NCBI RefSeq assembly: GCF_014199945.1
Contig: NZ_JACHOR010000002.1
Span: forward strand, 310,001 to 374,000
Direction: 5' to 3'
Length of the DNA stretch: 64,000 nt
From: Brevundimonas variabilis
Lineage (GTDB): Bacteria > Pseudomonadota > Alphaproteobacteria > Caulobacterales > Caulobacteraceae
Below the pieces are notes generated by a model that ran no database searches, was not told the origin of the DNA, and worked only from the letters and a program-made list of their open reading frames with translations. Shown piece after piece: positions 29,367-36,769 of the stretch. A program made the translations under genes and the position numbers. Numbering within the stretch: position 1 is the first letter of the stretch; each line of letters opens with the position of its first letter.

Positions 29367-30724
29367 GCCTCAGCCGCAGAGACATCATGCTGGCAACGGG
29401 CGTGGCGACCGTCGCCTCGGTCGCCGGTCCGGTCAGCCGCGCCGCGGCGCAGGATCATGACATGAGCACGATGGGCCAAACGGCCCCTCCGCCCCGCGGT
29501 GCCCCCGGCCGCCCGATCGCGACCGGACCCGCTCCCGCCGTGCCGCGTGATCCCCGCTACACGCCCGTCCGGACGCTCAACGGCTGGACCCTACCGTGGC
29601 GGATGAACGACGGCGTCAAGGAGTTCCATCTGGTGGCCGAGGAGGTTCAGCACGAGTTCGGACCCGGCACGGTCGCCACCTGCTGGGGCTACAATGGTTC
29701 GACGCCGGGACCGACCATCGAGGCGGTCGAGGGCGATCGCGTCCGCATCTTCGTGACGAACCGGCTGGGCGAGCACACGTCCGTCCACTGGCACGGCCTG
29801 ATCCTGCCCAACGGCATGGATGGTGTCGGGGGGCTGACACAGCCAACGATCCAACCGGGCGAGACCTATGTCTATGAGTTCACCCTGCGCCAGCACGGCA
29901 CCCATATGTATCATCCGCACGCCGACGAGATGACCCAGATGGCCTATGGCATGATGGGGCTGTTCATCATCCATCCGCGCCAGAAGGAATCCATCGACCG
30001 CGACTTCGCCTTCCTCCTGCATAACTGGGCGCTGCATCCGGGGACCTGGCGGCCCGACCCGGCGGTGATGGTAAATTTCGATCTCTGGACCTTCAACTCC
30101 AAGGTCTTTCCGGCGATCGAGCCGCTGGTGACACGCACCGGAGACCGGGTCCGTATTCGTGTCGGCAATCTGTCGATGTGGAACCACCCAGTGCATCTGC
30201 ATGGGGTCGAGTTCCTGGTCACCGGCTCGGACGGCGGGCGCTGGCCGCAGAGCCAGTGGCGCCGCGAGGTGACCGAGACCGTCAGCGTCGGCCAGATGCG
30301 CGACATCGAGTTCGATGCCGTGCCCGGCGACTGGGCCCTGCACTGCCACATGGCCCACCACACCATGAACGCCATGGGCCATGAGGTACCCAATCCCACC
30401 GGCGTCGATCAGGACGGCGTCGGAGCGCGGGTCCGACAGATGCTTCCGGGCTATCTGCCGATGGGTCGTCAAGGGATGGCCGAACATCAGGAACACACCG
30501 ATGCGGGTCACCAGGGACCGGCCAACACCATGGCCATGATGACCGGCAAGGGTCCGTTCGGGAACATCGAGATGGGCGGCATGTTCACCGTGGTCAAAAC
30601 CCGCGACGACGTTGGCCCGGGCGATTACGCCGATCCGGGCTGGTACGCTCATCCGCCGGGCACCGTGGCCCGCCAGGTGAGCAGCGATCCAGACTTCGGC
30701 TCGCCACCCCGACGGGGCACCTGA
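29363..30724 (+). CDS. Multicopper oxidase (periplasmic, Tat-exported)
   Basis: Copper oxidase of 453 residues, probably oxidising Cu(I) to Cu(II) in the periplasm. It has a Tat signal (SRRDIMLATG). All four copper motifs are visible: HWHG (142-145), HMYHPH (181-186), HPVHLHG (275-281) and HCHMAHH (327-333), which supply type 1, 2 and 3 copper ligands. A Met/His-rich stretch near residues 380-410 (MGRQGMAEHQEHTD and NTMAMMTGKG) resembles the copper-binding insertions of CueO/CopA-type enzymes. It overlaps the TolC-like gene by 4 bases. The domain layout is shorter than that of CueO, closer to two-domain or compact copper oxidases. Confidence 0.94.
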   Translation: MSLSRRDIMLATGVATVASVAGPVSRAAAQDHDMSTMGQTAPPPRGAPGRPIATGPAPAVPRDPRYTPVRTLNGWTLPWRMNDGVKEFHLVAEEVQHEFGPGTVATCWGYNGSTPGPTIEAVEGDRVRIFVTNRLGEHTSVHWHGLILPNGMDGVGGLTQPTIQPGETYVYEFTLRQHGTHMYHPHADEMTQMAYGMMGLFIIHPRQKESIDRDFAFLLHNWALHPGTWRPDPAVMVNFDLWTFNSKVFPAIEPLVTRTGDRVRIRVGNLSMWNHPVHLHGVEFLVTGSDGGRWPQSQWRREVTETVSVGQMRDIEFDAVPGDWALHCHMAHHTMNAMGHEVPNPTGVDQDGVGARVRQMLPGYLPMGRQGMAEHQEHTDAGHQGPANTMAMMTGKGPFGNIEMGGMFTVVKTRDDVGPGDYADPGWYAHPPGTVARQVSSDPDFGSPPRRGT

Positions 30725-30774
30725 CCCCTCGCACCTATCCGGATGTCCGGGACAGACTTCTCAAGGAGACGACA

Positions 30775-31335
30775 ATGATCAAGATCACCACCTTCGCTGC
30801 CGCGGGCCTGTTCGCTGCTCTCGCCGCCGGGGCCGCAAACGCCCAGACCGCCCCTGCCGCCGATGCCCATGCCGGCCACGTCATGCCCGCTGCAGCACCG
30901 CAGAGCGCGCCAGCTGTGGATCCGCACGCGGGTCACACCATGCCGGCTGCAGCACCGCAGGCCGCGCCCGCCGCCGATCCCCATGCCGGACACGAGATGT
31001 CGGCAATGTCCCAGGCGGAGGGGTCCGGTTCGATGTCCGTGGCTGCCCCGACCGGAACCGCGCTGCGGGCCTCCACGCCTTCCGCCGGCGCGATGCTGAA
31101 CGCCTCGCCGACCGAGATTTCCATGACGCTGCCGCACGCCATGATCGTTCAGTCGGTCAGTCTGACCAATGCGGCAGGCCAGCGCATTCCGCTGTCGGCG
31201 ACGCTGTCCGACACCGCTGTCGAAAGCGTGACATCGCCGGTACCGACCCTTCCCGCCGGGACCTATACGGTGGCCTGGACGGCGGCTGGAACTGACCACA
31301 CCATGACAGGCACGTTCGGCTTCATGGTCCACTGA
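30775..31335 (+). CDS. CopC-like periplasmic copper protein with repeated DPHAGH units
   Basis: Secreted protein of 186 residues. After a signal peptide (cleavage near ANAQT), three near-identical repeats of about 21 residues follow, each built on DAHAGH/DPHAGH, a Met, PAAAPQ and APA (about residues 31-80), ending with HEMSAMSQ. The C-terminal domain (about 100-186) has the CopC beta-sandwich pattern: TPSAGAMLNASPTEISMTL and LPAGTYTVAWTAAGTDHTMTGTFGF. The His/Met repeats suit Cu(I)/Cu(II) binding. AAGGAGA precedes the start; it follows the multicopper oxidase by 50 bases and a strong hairpin follows it. Confidence 0.86.
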   Translation: MIKITTFAAAGLFAALAAGAANAQTAPAADAHAGHVMPAAAPQSAPAVDPHAGHTMPAAAPQAAPAADPHAGHEMSAMSQAEGSGSMSVAAPTGTALRASTPSAGAMLNASPTEISMTLPHAMIVQSVSLTNAAGQRIPLSATLSDTAVESVTSPVPTLPAGTYTVAWTAAGTDHTMTGTFGFMVH

Positions 31336-31353
31336 TCGGCGCGGTCTGGATCA

Positions 31354-31389
31354 ACGCCTCGACTTCAAACGGGATTGAAGTCGAGGCGT
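31354..31389. terminator. Bidirectional hairpin between convergent operons
   Basis: ACGCCTCGACTTCAA (31354-31368) pairs perfectly over 15 bases with 31375-31389 around a 6-base loop. It lies between the plus-strand copper operon and the minus-strand cnrYXH-like genes. There is no T-run on either side, so Rho or stem stability is implied. Confidence 0.7.
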
Positions 31390-31504
31390 CCGCTGGGATT
31401 GTCGGCCCGGTGATGCAGGACTCAATGGCCTAGGCGCCCTTTGGAGGGTGCCTACAGCTATGTGAGCCAAATGATGCCGAACATCGCCTTCACGGGCTTC
31501 TCGA

Positions 31505-32068
31505 TCACCCATCGTCAGAAGCGACCCTCAATCGAAGCGCCAGCGTTTTACGGCCCCGGGCGATCCGCGTCTCCACAGCCTTGACGGAGATCTTCAAGAT
31601 AGCCGCAGCCTCGGACTGGCTACGTCCCTCGATCGCGGTCAGGAGCAGCGGTTCCTTGAGATGCGGGGGCAGACGGCTGAGTTCGAAGTTCAGACGCGCC
31701 AGGCTCTGCGCGGCATCGATCTGCTCGTCGGGGGCCATCGCCGCGTCGGGAACCGCCAGGGCCTGCGGCGACGACAGGTCCGTCGCGCCACGGATGATCC
31801 GCCGCACGAACCGGCGCCGGGACCAGTCGCGGCACTTGTTCAGCGCGACGGTCCGGAGCCACGCCTCGAACGGCCGTGCGGGATCATATCCCCGGATGGC
31901 GAGCCAGGCCGCGGCATAGGTCTCCTGCAAGAGATCGAGTGCGTCCTGTTCGTCGCGCACATAGCGCCGGACGAACCGGAACAGCGCGGAACGGGTCTCG
32001 CGCATCAGGTCACTGAACGCCGCGCGGTCGCCGGCCGCGGCTCGAGCCGGCAGGTCCCCGCTGTCCAT
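31505..32068 (-). CDS. cnrH: ECF sigma factor, CnrH-like
   Basis: Sigma factor of 187 residues with regions 2 (LQETYAAAWLAIRGYDPARP, core binding and -10 recognition) and 4 (SRLPPHLKEPLLLTAIEGRSQSEAAAIL, a helix-turn-helix for the -35 box). It is the last gene of a three-gene minus-strand operon in the order anti-sigma (32795-32514), metal sensor (32517-32077), sigma (32068-31505), the same as cnrYXH of Cupriavidus metallidurans, where the sigma factor drives Co/Ni resistance genes. Eight bases separate it from the sensor gene. Its target promoter in this window is not identified. Confidence 0.85.
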   Translation of the reverse strand: MDSGDLPARAAAGDRAAFSDLMRETRSALFRFVRRYVRDEQDALDLLQETYAAAWLAIRGYDPARPFEAWLRTVALNKCRDWSRRRFVRRIIRGATDLSSPQALAVPDAAMAPDEQIDAAQSLARLNFELSRLPPHLKEPLLLTAIEGRSQSEAAAILKISVKAVETRIARGRKTLALRLRVASDDG

Positions 32069-32076
32069 GCGGCCCC

Positions 32077-32517
32077 TCAGGGCTCGGTCGGCGAGAGCGC
32101 TTCGACGATCCGGTCGTTGAAGACGGCGGCCTGGGCGGGTGTCAGCACCGATCGCATCTCGAACACATGGGCAATCGTCTGCTTTTGCAGCGCGCCCATG
32201 GCGACATGGAAATGATCGACGGCGGCCTGCACCTGAGGTCCATCGCCGTCGCTCTGCTCGATGGCCCGCGCCAGCTCCTGGTTGGCGGCGCGCACCTCGG
32301 CTTCCAGCCCCGGCCGGATAGCGGCGAACCGGGCCTCGATGACCTCGATCCGGGCGTGCTGTTCTGCCGAGAGCTCCAGTTCGTCATGCACGATGTCGTG
32401 CAAGGACGCAGGCTCGCTGCGGCTCATGACCCAGCTGGCCCCGATCCAGGTGCCCGCCGCGCTGGCGACCGCCGCCAGAACCGCGGTCAGCACGATCGCG
32501 CGCCAGCCGTTCCTCAC
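32077..32517 (-). CDS. cnrX: Periplasmic metal sensor, CnrX-like
   Basis: Membrane-anchored sensor of 146 residues with one N-terminal helix (about 7-30) and a periplasmic four-helix hooked hairpin. It carries the metal site of CnrX: His40 and His44 (LHDIVHDEL), Glu61, and His117-x3-Met121 (HVFEMRSVL), each two residues before the CnrX positions 42/46/63/119/123. EVRAANQELARAI and the HVFEMR segment are close to the known protein. CnrX senses Co(II)/Ni(II) and controls the anti-sigma factor CnrY. It overlaps the anti-sigma gene by 4 bases. Metal specificity is inferred from these ligands. Confidence 0.9.
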   Translation of the reverse strand: MRNGWRAIVLTAVLAAVASAAGTWIGASWVMSRSEPASLHDIVHDELELSAEQHARIEVIEARFAAIRPGLEAEVRAANQELARAIEQSDGDGPQVQAAVDHFHVAMGALQKQTIAHVFEMRSVLTPAQAAVFNDRIVEALSPTEP

Positions 32518-32795
32518 GAGCGGACATCCATCCTGAGCAACGGGGACAGGCCCGCTTCGACCGTGAAGATCGACAGTTCGGCGGGTGGCCTGTGTGCCGT
32601 CACGACGCCGACCCCGCCTGCCGTCAGTCCCATCACAAGCGCCACGGCGACGGCACCCGTCCGCAACCGGGTCATCATGCGCTCGGTCCGCAGGGCGTCG
32701 ACGCGCGCCCAGACGTCCGCATCGAGCGTGTCGAGCGACTGGTCGATTGGCAGGGCAGCCATGCGCGCCAAGAGATCATCGAGATCACGTGTCAT
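32514..32795 (-). CDS. cnrY: Short anti-sigma factor, CnrY-like
   Basis: Protein of 93 residues with an N-terminal cytoplasmic segment of about 40 residues (LDDLLARMAALPIDQSLDTL), one membrane helix (about 47-66) and a short periplasmic tail. That layout, and its place directly before the CnrX-like gene with a 4-base overlap, identify it as a CnrY-type anti-sigma factor, which clamps the sigma factor until the sensor binds metal. Sequence conservation in CnrY proteins is low, so the call rests mainly on context, topology and length. Confidence 0.72.
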   Translation of the reverse strand: MTRDLDDLLARMAALPIDQSLDTLDADVWARVDALRTERMMTRLRTGAVAVALVMGLTAGGVGVVTAHRPPAELSIFTVEAGLSPLLRMDVRS

Positions 32796-32874
32796 TCATC
32801 ACTCTCCACACAGCCCATATATCCACTACGCAGCGCGCGGCCCGGTCCCTCGGGCGCGGGCCGCAAGATCCAAC

Positions 32875-33810
32875 CTACAGTCCCATGTCCATCGCCGAGA
32901 CCGGCGCAAGGGTACCCATCACGGCCACGACCGCCAACAAGGCCAGGGCGACGACCGTCTCGACTGCGAGACTGTGCTTGAGCCGGGAGACGGCGACGCG
33001 CAGGTCCTCCGGATCCTCGAGGGCAACAGCCATGTCGGGCGTGAGATAAAAGCGGTTCGAGGCCGCGAGCGCCAGCATCATGCCGAAGAGGCCCAGCTTG
33101 GCGATCAGCAGCCATCCATAGGGCGTCGTCACGAGCCCGCCGATCTGGTCGATTCCGACCATGAACCAGCTGTTCACAAGGCCGCTGAGGATGAGGACCG
33201 CCACGGCGAGTGTGCCGACGCCGGAAAATCCGTGCAGGGCTTTGTGCAGAACCCGATCGGACAGGGGATCGCCCGGCGGGTGGCGCGCGGCCATGGTCAG
33301 AAGTGCAGCGAGGGCTCCAAGCCAGAGTGCGGCGGCCCAGCTGTGCAGGATCGCGCCCATGAGATGAGGATAGTGGCCGGGACCTTCTGTCGCCGCGCCA
33401 TGGCCCGTCCACGCGAAGCTGGCGCTCACCACGAGACCGGCCACGACAAGAACCATCCATTGACGTCGGGACGGCCGTGCCATCAGCACGACGGCCAGCG
33501 CCGCCAGCGCGACCCCGGCCCGCAGAAGAAAGGCCGGCCCCAGGGTCGTGCCCGTGATCATGAAGCCCAGCGACGCCGGTTTCAGGCCTTCAGCGAGCGA
33601 GCCTGCCATGACCGCTGTCTGGGCGACCAGACCAGCGGCGGACGCCAGCGCCGTGACCGCACAGGCAGCCACTAGCAAGCGCCTTGGCCAGGTCTGCGCC
33701 AAGGCATCTGGGGCGCGCAGGCCGTAAAGCAGGAAAAGCGGCGTCCCCAGCAAGATCACGGCTCCGCAGTACTGGGCGAGCCGCAGCCCGATGACCAGAA
33801 GATCGAGCAC
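32875..33810 (-). CDS. copD: Copper-resistance membrane protein CopD
   Basis: Polytopic inner-membrane protein of 311 residues with about eight helices. Family features are the ARPSRRQW loop, the WTGHGAATEGPGHYPHLMGA segment with conserved His residues and AALWLGALAALL after it. CopD works with CopC in copper import or handling across the inner membrane. The gene is encoded 6 bases after copC on the same strand, and the cnrYXH-like operon follows 79 bases later, so read-through from copC is possible. Confidence 0.92.
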   Translation of the reverse strand: MLDLLVIGLRLAQYCGAVILLGTPLFLLYGLRAPDALAQTWPRRLLVAACAVTALASAAGLVAQTAVMAGSLAEGLKPASLGFMITGTTLGPAFLLRAGVALAALAVVLMARPSRRQWMVLVVAGLVVSASFAWTGHGAATEGPGHYPHLMGAILHSWAAALWLGALAALLTMAARHPPGDPLSDRVLHKALHGFSGVGTLAVAVLILSGLVNSWFMVGIDQIGGLVTTPYGWLLIAKLGLFGMMLALAASNRFYLTPDMAVALEDPEDLRVAVSRLKHSLAVETVVALALLAVVAVMGTLAPVSAMDMGL

Positions 33811-33816
33811 GGGATA

Positions 33817-34179
33817 TCAGCGGACGGTGAAGGTGAAATTCCCGGTCATGCGGTGGCCGTCGGTCGATGCCGCGCGCCAGTTCACCGTATAGGCACCGGC
33901 CGCCAGGGCGCGCGCGGTGCGCCCAGCGATGGTCTTGCCGTCGTCCGACACGGTTGATGTCACGGCGACCATCGTCCCGGCGGCATTGACGACGTCCAGG
34001 CCGGAAAAGGCAGGGGCGACCCGGTCGCTGAAGGTCACGGTGATCGCTCGGGTGGAGGCGACGGTGGCGCTGGCCGCCGGGGTTGAGGCGACGACACGGG
34101 CGTGCGCGTCGGCCTGGGTCGCGACCATCAGGAGGGCGCCGGCCGCACCGATCAGGGACAGGAACTTGCGGGAAGACAT
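33817..34179 (-). CDS. copC: Periplasmic copper-binding protein CopC
   Basis: Protein of 120 residues with a signal peptide cleaved before HARVVASTPAA, leaving the N-terminal His that ligates Cu(II) in CopC proteins. The beta-sandwich shows VTFSDRVAPAFSGLDVV and ends in DGHRMTGNFTFTVR, the usual CopC terminus. It is encoded directly upstream of copD (6-base gap) and downstream of a small Cys-rich gene on the same strand. It probably shuttles copper to CopD; the second CopC-like protein, at 30775, differs by carrying His/Met repeats. Confidence 0.94.
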   Translation of the reverse strand: MSSRKFLSLIGAAGALLMVATQADAHARVVASTPAASATVASTRAITVTFSDRVAPAFSGLDVVNAAGTMVAVTSTVSDDGKTIAGRTARALAAGAYTVNWRAASTDGHRMTGNFTFTVR

Positions 34180-34393
34180 GATGGAAACTCCGAATAACCA
34201 GAAGGGCTCATAGGGTTATACGGACCTCAGCGCCCGATCCCTCATGACCAATCGACTTCTGTGTTCTCTGGATTTCCGCGGGTGCGCGCTTAACGCCGCA
34301 GACCCCGCTATCGTGCGCCGATCATTCGATTTCGCCGATCCTTAGAAAGGACCGCGGCATCACGCGCGATCCCCCCGCTTCAAGGGACGGCAA

Positions 34394-34419
34394 GGTGCCC
34401 GACCTTACGGTCGGGCACC
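34394..34419 (-). terminator. Hairpin after the 49-residue Cys-rich gene
   Basis: GGTGCCCGACC (34394-34404) pairs perfectly with GGTCGGGCACC (34409-34419) around TTAC, an 11-bp stem placed 10 bases after the stop of the minus-strand gene at 34430-34579. The following minus-strand bases are only weakly T-rich. Confidence 0.7.
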
Positions 34420-34429
34420 CCGGTCGGCC

Positions 34430-34579
34430 TTAGCAGCAGGCGGCGAGCATCTCGCAGCAGGCGGCGATCATGCCGCAGCAGGATGAGGCGGCCTGGGCAA
34501 TGGTATCGGGCGCCGCCGCCAGGGCGGCTGAGCCGGAGGCGAGCAGGACCAGACCTGCGAATGTAAGAGTGCGTTTCAT
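34430..34579 (-). CDS. 49-residue secreted peptide with three Cys-Cys pairs
   Basis: Very small gene starting at 34579 and ending TAA at 34430. The first 22 residues form a clear signal peptide (KRT, then LTFAGLVLLASGSAALAAA). The mature part of about 27 residues holds three vicinal Cys pairs spaced by exactly five residues: SCCGMIAACCEMLAACC, closing with the last pair. The Met residues inside each spacer are also soft-metal ligands. It lies between copC and another Cys-rich secreted protein gene, all on the minus strand, and has its own terminator. The vicinal thiols suggest binding of Cu(I), Hg or As(III), or a metallothionein-like periplasmic chaperone; no family is recognised. Confidence 0.7.
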   Translation of the reverse strand: MKRTLTFAGLVLLASGSAALAAAPDTIAQAASSCCGMIAACCEMLAACC

Positions 34580-34626
34580 ATCGGTTGTTCCTTGAGTTTG
34601 AAGAGATTTCAGCTTGTGATCCGGGC

Positions 34627-34959
34627 TCAGCCTCGGGGGGGCGGATCTTCGGCGTCGTGGCGGAAGCTTTCGCGCTCAGTGGCGATCGTCCAGTAACGAA
34701 ACGGGATGAACGACGTCGGTCGGGACGGCTCAGGCGGGGCGGCGACCAGACCGTGACAGAAGACCCGACAGCCCTTCTGACAGTCGACGTCCGGCGCGTC
34801 AGGGCATGTGCCTGGATCGCTCGACATGTCCATGGCGGCGGGAGAGTTGAGCGACGGTCGGCCGTCGCAGGCCATCACCGCAGTCGACAGGAACATCACG
34901 CCGAGAACCGCGATAAGAGCAGCGGACAGACCGGACAGGGCGCGACGGAGCGGTGTCAT
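34627..34959 (-). CDS. Small secreted Cys-containing protein
   Basis: Protein of 110 residues of unrecognised family. The N terminus carries a signal or anchor segment (LSAALIAVLGVMFLSTAVMA), followed by a region with six Cys (ACDG, TCPD, VDCQKGCRVFCHG) and a Met-rich patch (AAMDMSSD). The tail is Pro/Arg-rich. It is encoded 47 bases before the 49-residue CC-peptide gene on the same strand, so the two may be co-transcribed. Metal binding is inferred from Cys/Met content and position next to copC; nothing else can be assigned. Confidence 0.6.
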   Translation of the reverse strand: MTPLRRALSGLSAALIAVLGVMFLSTAVMACDGRPSLNSPAAMDMSSDPGTCPDAPDVDCQKGCRVFCHGLVAAPPEPSRPTSFIPFRYWTIATERESFRHDAEDPPPRG

Positions 34960-35050
34960 GCCTTCACTACGTCACACGTCGTCGTCGGTTACAAATCACG
35001 TTGGCGATGCCCGGCGGCGAGCAGTGCCGCCTGCATGAAAAGGAGCGAAA

Positions 35051-35073
35051 AGGAAGGGCGATCGGGGCAGCCG
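35051..35073 (+). promoter_or_regulatory. GA-rich conserved leader motif, copy 1
   Basis: Sequence AGGAAGGGCGATCGGGGC followed by AGCCG, 31 bases before the radC start at 35105. It matches motifs before the genes at 39010, 43392 and 44362. A regulatory function is inferred from recurrence. Confidence 0.5.
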
Positions 35074-35104
35074 TTCCGCTGGGGAGCGGGCCCCGGAGAC
35101 CGCC

Positions 35105-35803
35105 ATGCGACCGCTCACCGACATTTCGTCCTGTCCGTCCTCCAGTCCCACGCGTCCGCGCACGGTGGAGCCGACGCTGTCGGGTCTGGAGTCGCTCGCA
35201 GATCTGGAACTGCTGTGCCTTGTGCTGGACCGCGTGCCCGGCGTCATCCCCGTGCGAACGCTTGCATCGGACCTGATGGATCGGTTCGGGAGCCTGGGCG
35301 CCATCGCTGCGGCGGATGTGCCGGAACCGGCGCGCGTCCAGGGGGCGGGGCCTGCCGTCATCATGGAACTCAAGCTTCTGCGGCAACTCGCGACCCGCCT
35401 GGCGCGGCACGCGGCCAGCGGTCGGCCGGTCCTGTCCTCGTGGGAGGCTCTGCGGGCCTATGCGGTGACGGCCCTGGCGCATCTGCCGAGAGAACAGTTC
35501 CGCGCCCTCTATCTGGATCGGCGCAACCGTCTGGTCCGCGACGAGCTGGTCGCGGACGGCTCAGTCGACCATGCGCCTGTTTATCCACGCGAAGTCGTCC
35601 GGCGGGCGCTTGAGCTGTCCGCCTCTGCGATCATCCTGATCCACAACCACCCCTCCGGCGACCCGTCACCGTCGCGCGCCGACATCGAGATGACGAAGAA
35701 GGTCGTGGCGGCGGCGCGGGTCTTCGATCTCCCGGTGCATGATCATCTGATCGTCGGCCGGGCCGGCACGGCCAGTCTGCGATCGCTCGGGCTGATGTCA
35801 TGA
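35105..35803 (+). CDS. radC: RadC/JAB-domain protein
   Basis: Protein of 232 residues with the RadC layout: an N-terminal helical part (about 20-95) and a C-terminal JAB metallopeptidase-like domain (about 110-232). The motif ILIHNHPSGDPSPSRADIEMT gives H-x-H-P-x6-S-x2-D, the zinc site of JAMM proteins. RadC proteins are frequent on mobile elements; a DNA-repair role is not firmly established. GGAG lies shortly before the ATG. Its stop overlaps the start of the next gene by 4 bases, so it is the first gene of a plasmid-maintenance-like operon. Confidence 0.92.
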   Translation: MRPLTDISSCPSSSPTRPRTVEPTLSGLESLADLELLCLVLDRVPGVIPVRTLASDLMDRFGSLGAIAAADVPEPARVQGAGPAVIMELKLLRQLATRLARHAASGRPVLSSWEALRAYAVTALAHLPREQFRALYLDRRNRLVRDELVADGSVDHAPVYPREVVRRALELSASAIILIHNHPSGDPSPSRADIEMTKKVVAAARVFDLPVHDHLIVGRAGTASLRSLGLMS

Positions 35804-36720
35804 CCCTGCACCGGATCGTCAAGGCGCTGGGTGGCGACCTCTATGCTGGCGGGTATCGCGCCAATGTCCCCGCGCCGGGCCACAGCGCCGCCGACCGGTC
35901 GATTTCCCTGCTTCTGACAGACGGTCGGGTGATCGTTCACGGCTTCGGCGGCGCCGACTGGCGCTGTGCCAGGGACGTCCTGACTGCGGCGGGTTTCATC
36001 GATTCGGCCGGGTGCCTGACAGGCGGCGGCCAGGGCGAAGGGCAGGGTGGGGCCGGAGTGACGAGGCCGGACCGGCGGATGCGGCTGGAGACCGCCAGGC
36101 AGCTCTGGGATGGCGGATGTTCGCTGGAGGCCTGTGGGATCGCCCGCCGCCACCTGGTGTCGCGTGCGATCCCGACCTCCGCCGACGCCTCGAACCTGCG
36201 CCAACATCCCCGTGCCCCCGTCTCCGTCTACCGGCCCGGTCGGCACGTCCGCCCGGCCCTGATGGCCCGGATCAGCGACGCTGAGGACCGGCTGACGGGT
36301 GTGGAACTCACCTATCTGGATCCGAACGGCCGCCGTGCGGCGGGTCTTCACCTGTCGCGCAAGACCGTCGGCTGCGTTCCGGTTGGAGCCGCCGTCCGGC
36401 TTGCCGCGAGCGCGCCGGACATGCTTGTGGCCGAAGGCGTGGTGACGACCCTGGCTGCGATGGTTCGGTTCGGCCTGCCGGGCTGGGCCCTGCGTTCGGC
36501 CGCCAACTTGGCCAGGTGGACACCCCCCGAGAATGTAAGATCTGTCCTGATCGCGGCGGATAACGGTGCGGTCGGGTCCCAGGCCGCGCTGTGCCTGCGG
36601 GACAGGCTGATCACAAGTGGCCTCCTTGCTCGGATCGAGCAGCCCGGCGGTCAGGTCTCGGACTGGGCGGAGGCGGGCGAGGCGGCGGCACGGGTCCGGA
36701 GGGAGGAGGCAGGGCGCTGA
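35800..36720 (+). CDS. Toprim-domain (DUF7146-like) primase-related protein
   Basis: Protein of 306 residues. The N-terminal half (about 1-110) resembles the zinc-ribbon-like region of phage and plasmid primases but with few Cys; the C-terminal half (about 160-300) has a Toprim pattern with VAEGVVTTLAAM and RSVLIAADNGAVGSQAA, where Glu and Asp residues would bind metal. Such proteins accompany ParB-like and helicase genes on alphaproteobacterial plasmids and integrative elements. It overlaps radC by 4 bases and ends 49 bases before the ParB-like gene. Primase or helicase-loading activity is inferred only. Confidence 0.82.
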   Translation: MTLHRIVKALGGDLYAGGYRANVPAPGHSAADRSISLLLTDGRVIVHGFGGADWRCARDVLTAAGFIDSAGCLTGGGQGEGQGGAGVTRPDRRMRLETARQLWDGGCSLEACGIARRHLVSRAIPTSADASNLRQHPRAPVSVYRPGRHVRPALMARISDAEDRLTGVELTYLDPNGRRAAGLHLSRKTVGCVPVGAAVRLAASAPDMLVAEGVVTTLAAMVRFGLPGWALRSAANLARWTPPENVRSVLIAADNGAVGSQAALCLRDRLITSGLLARIEQPGGQVSDWAEAGEAAARVRREEAGR

Positions 36721-36769
36721 GGGTGCCTGGGTGCCGGGATTGGCCCGAACGCCCGGCGGGAGATCTTCC

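Noticed and set aside
35105-36720. Possible toxin-antitoxin pair at the RadC/Toprim genes
   Set aside because: Both proteins have full family-type domains (JAB and Toprim) and sizes unlike toxin-antitoxin pairs.
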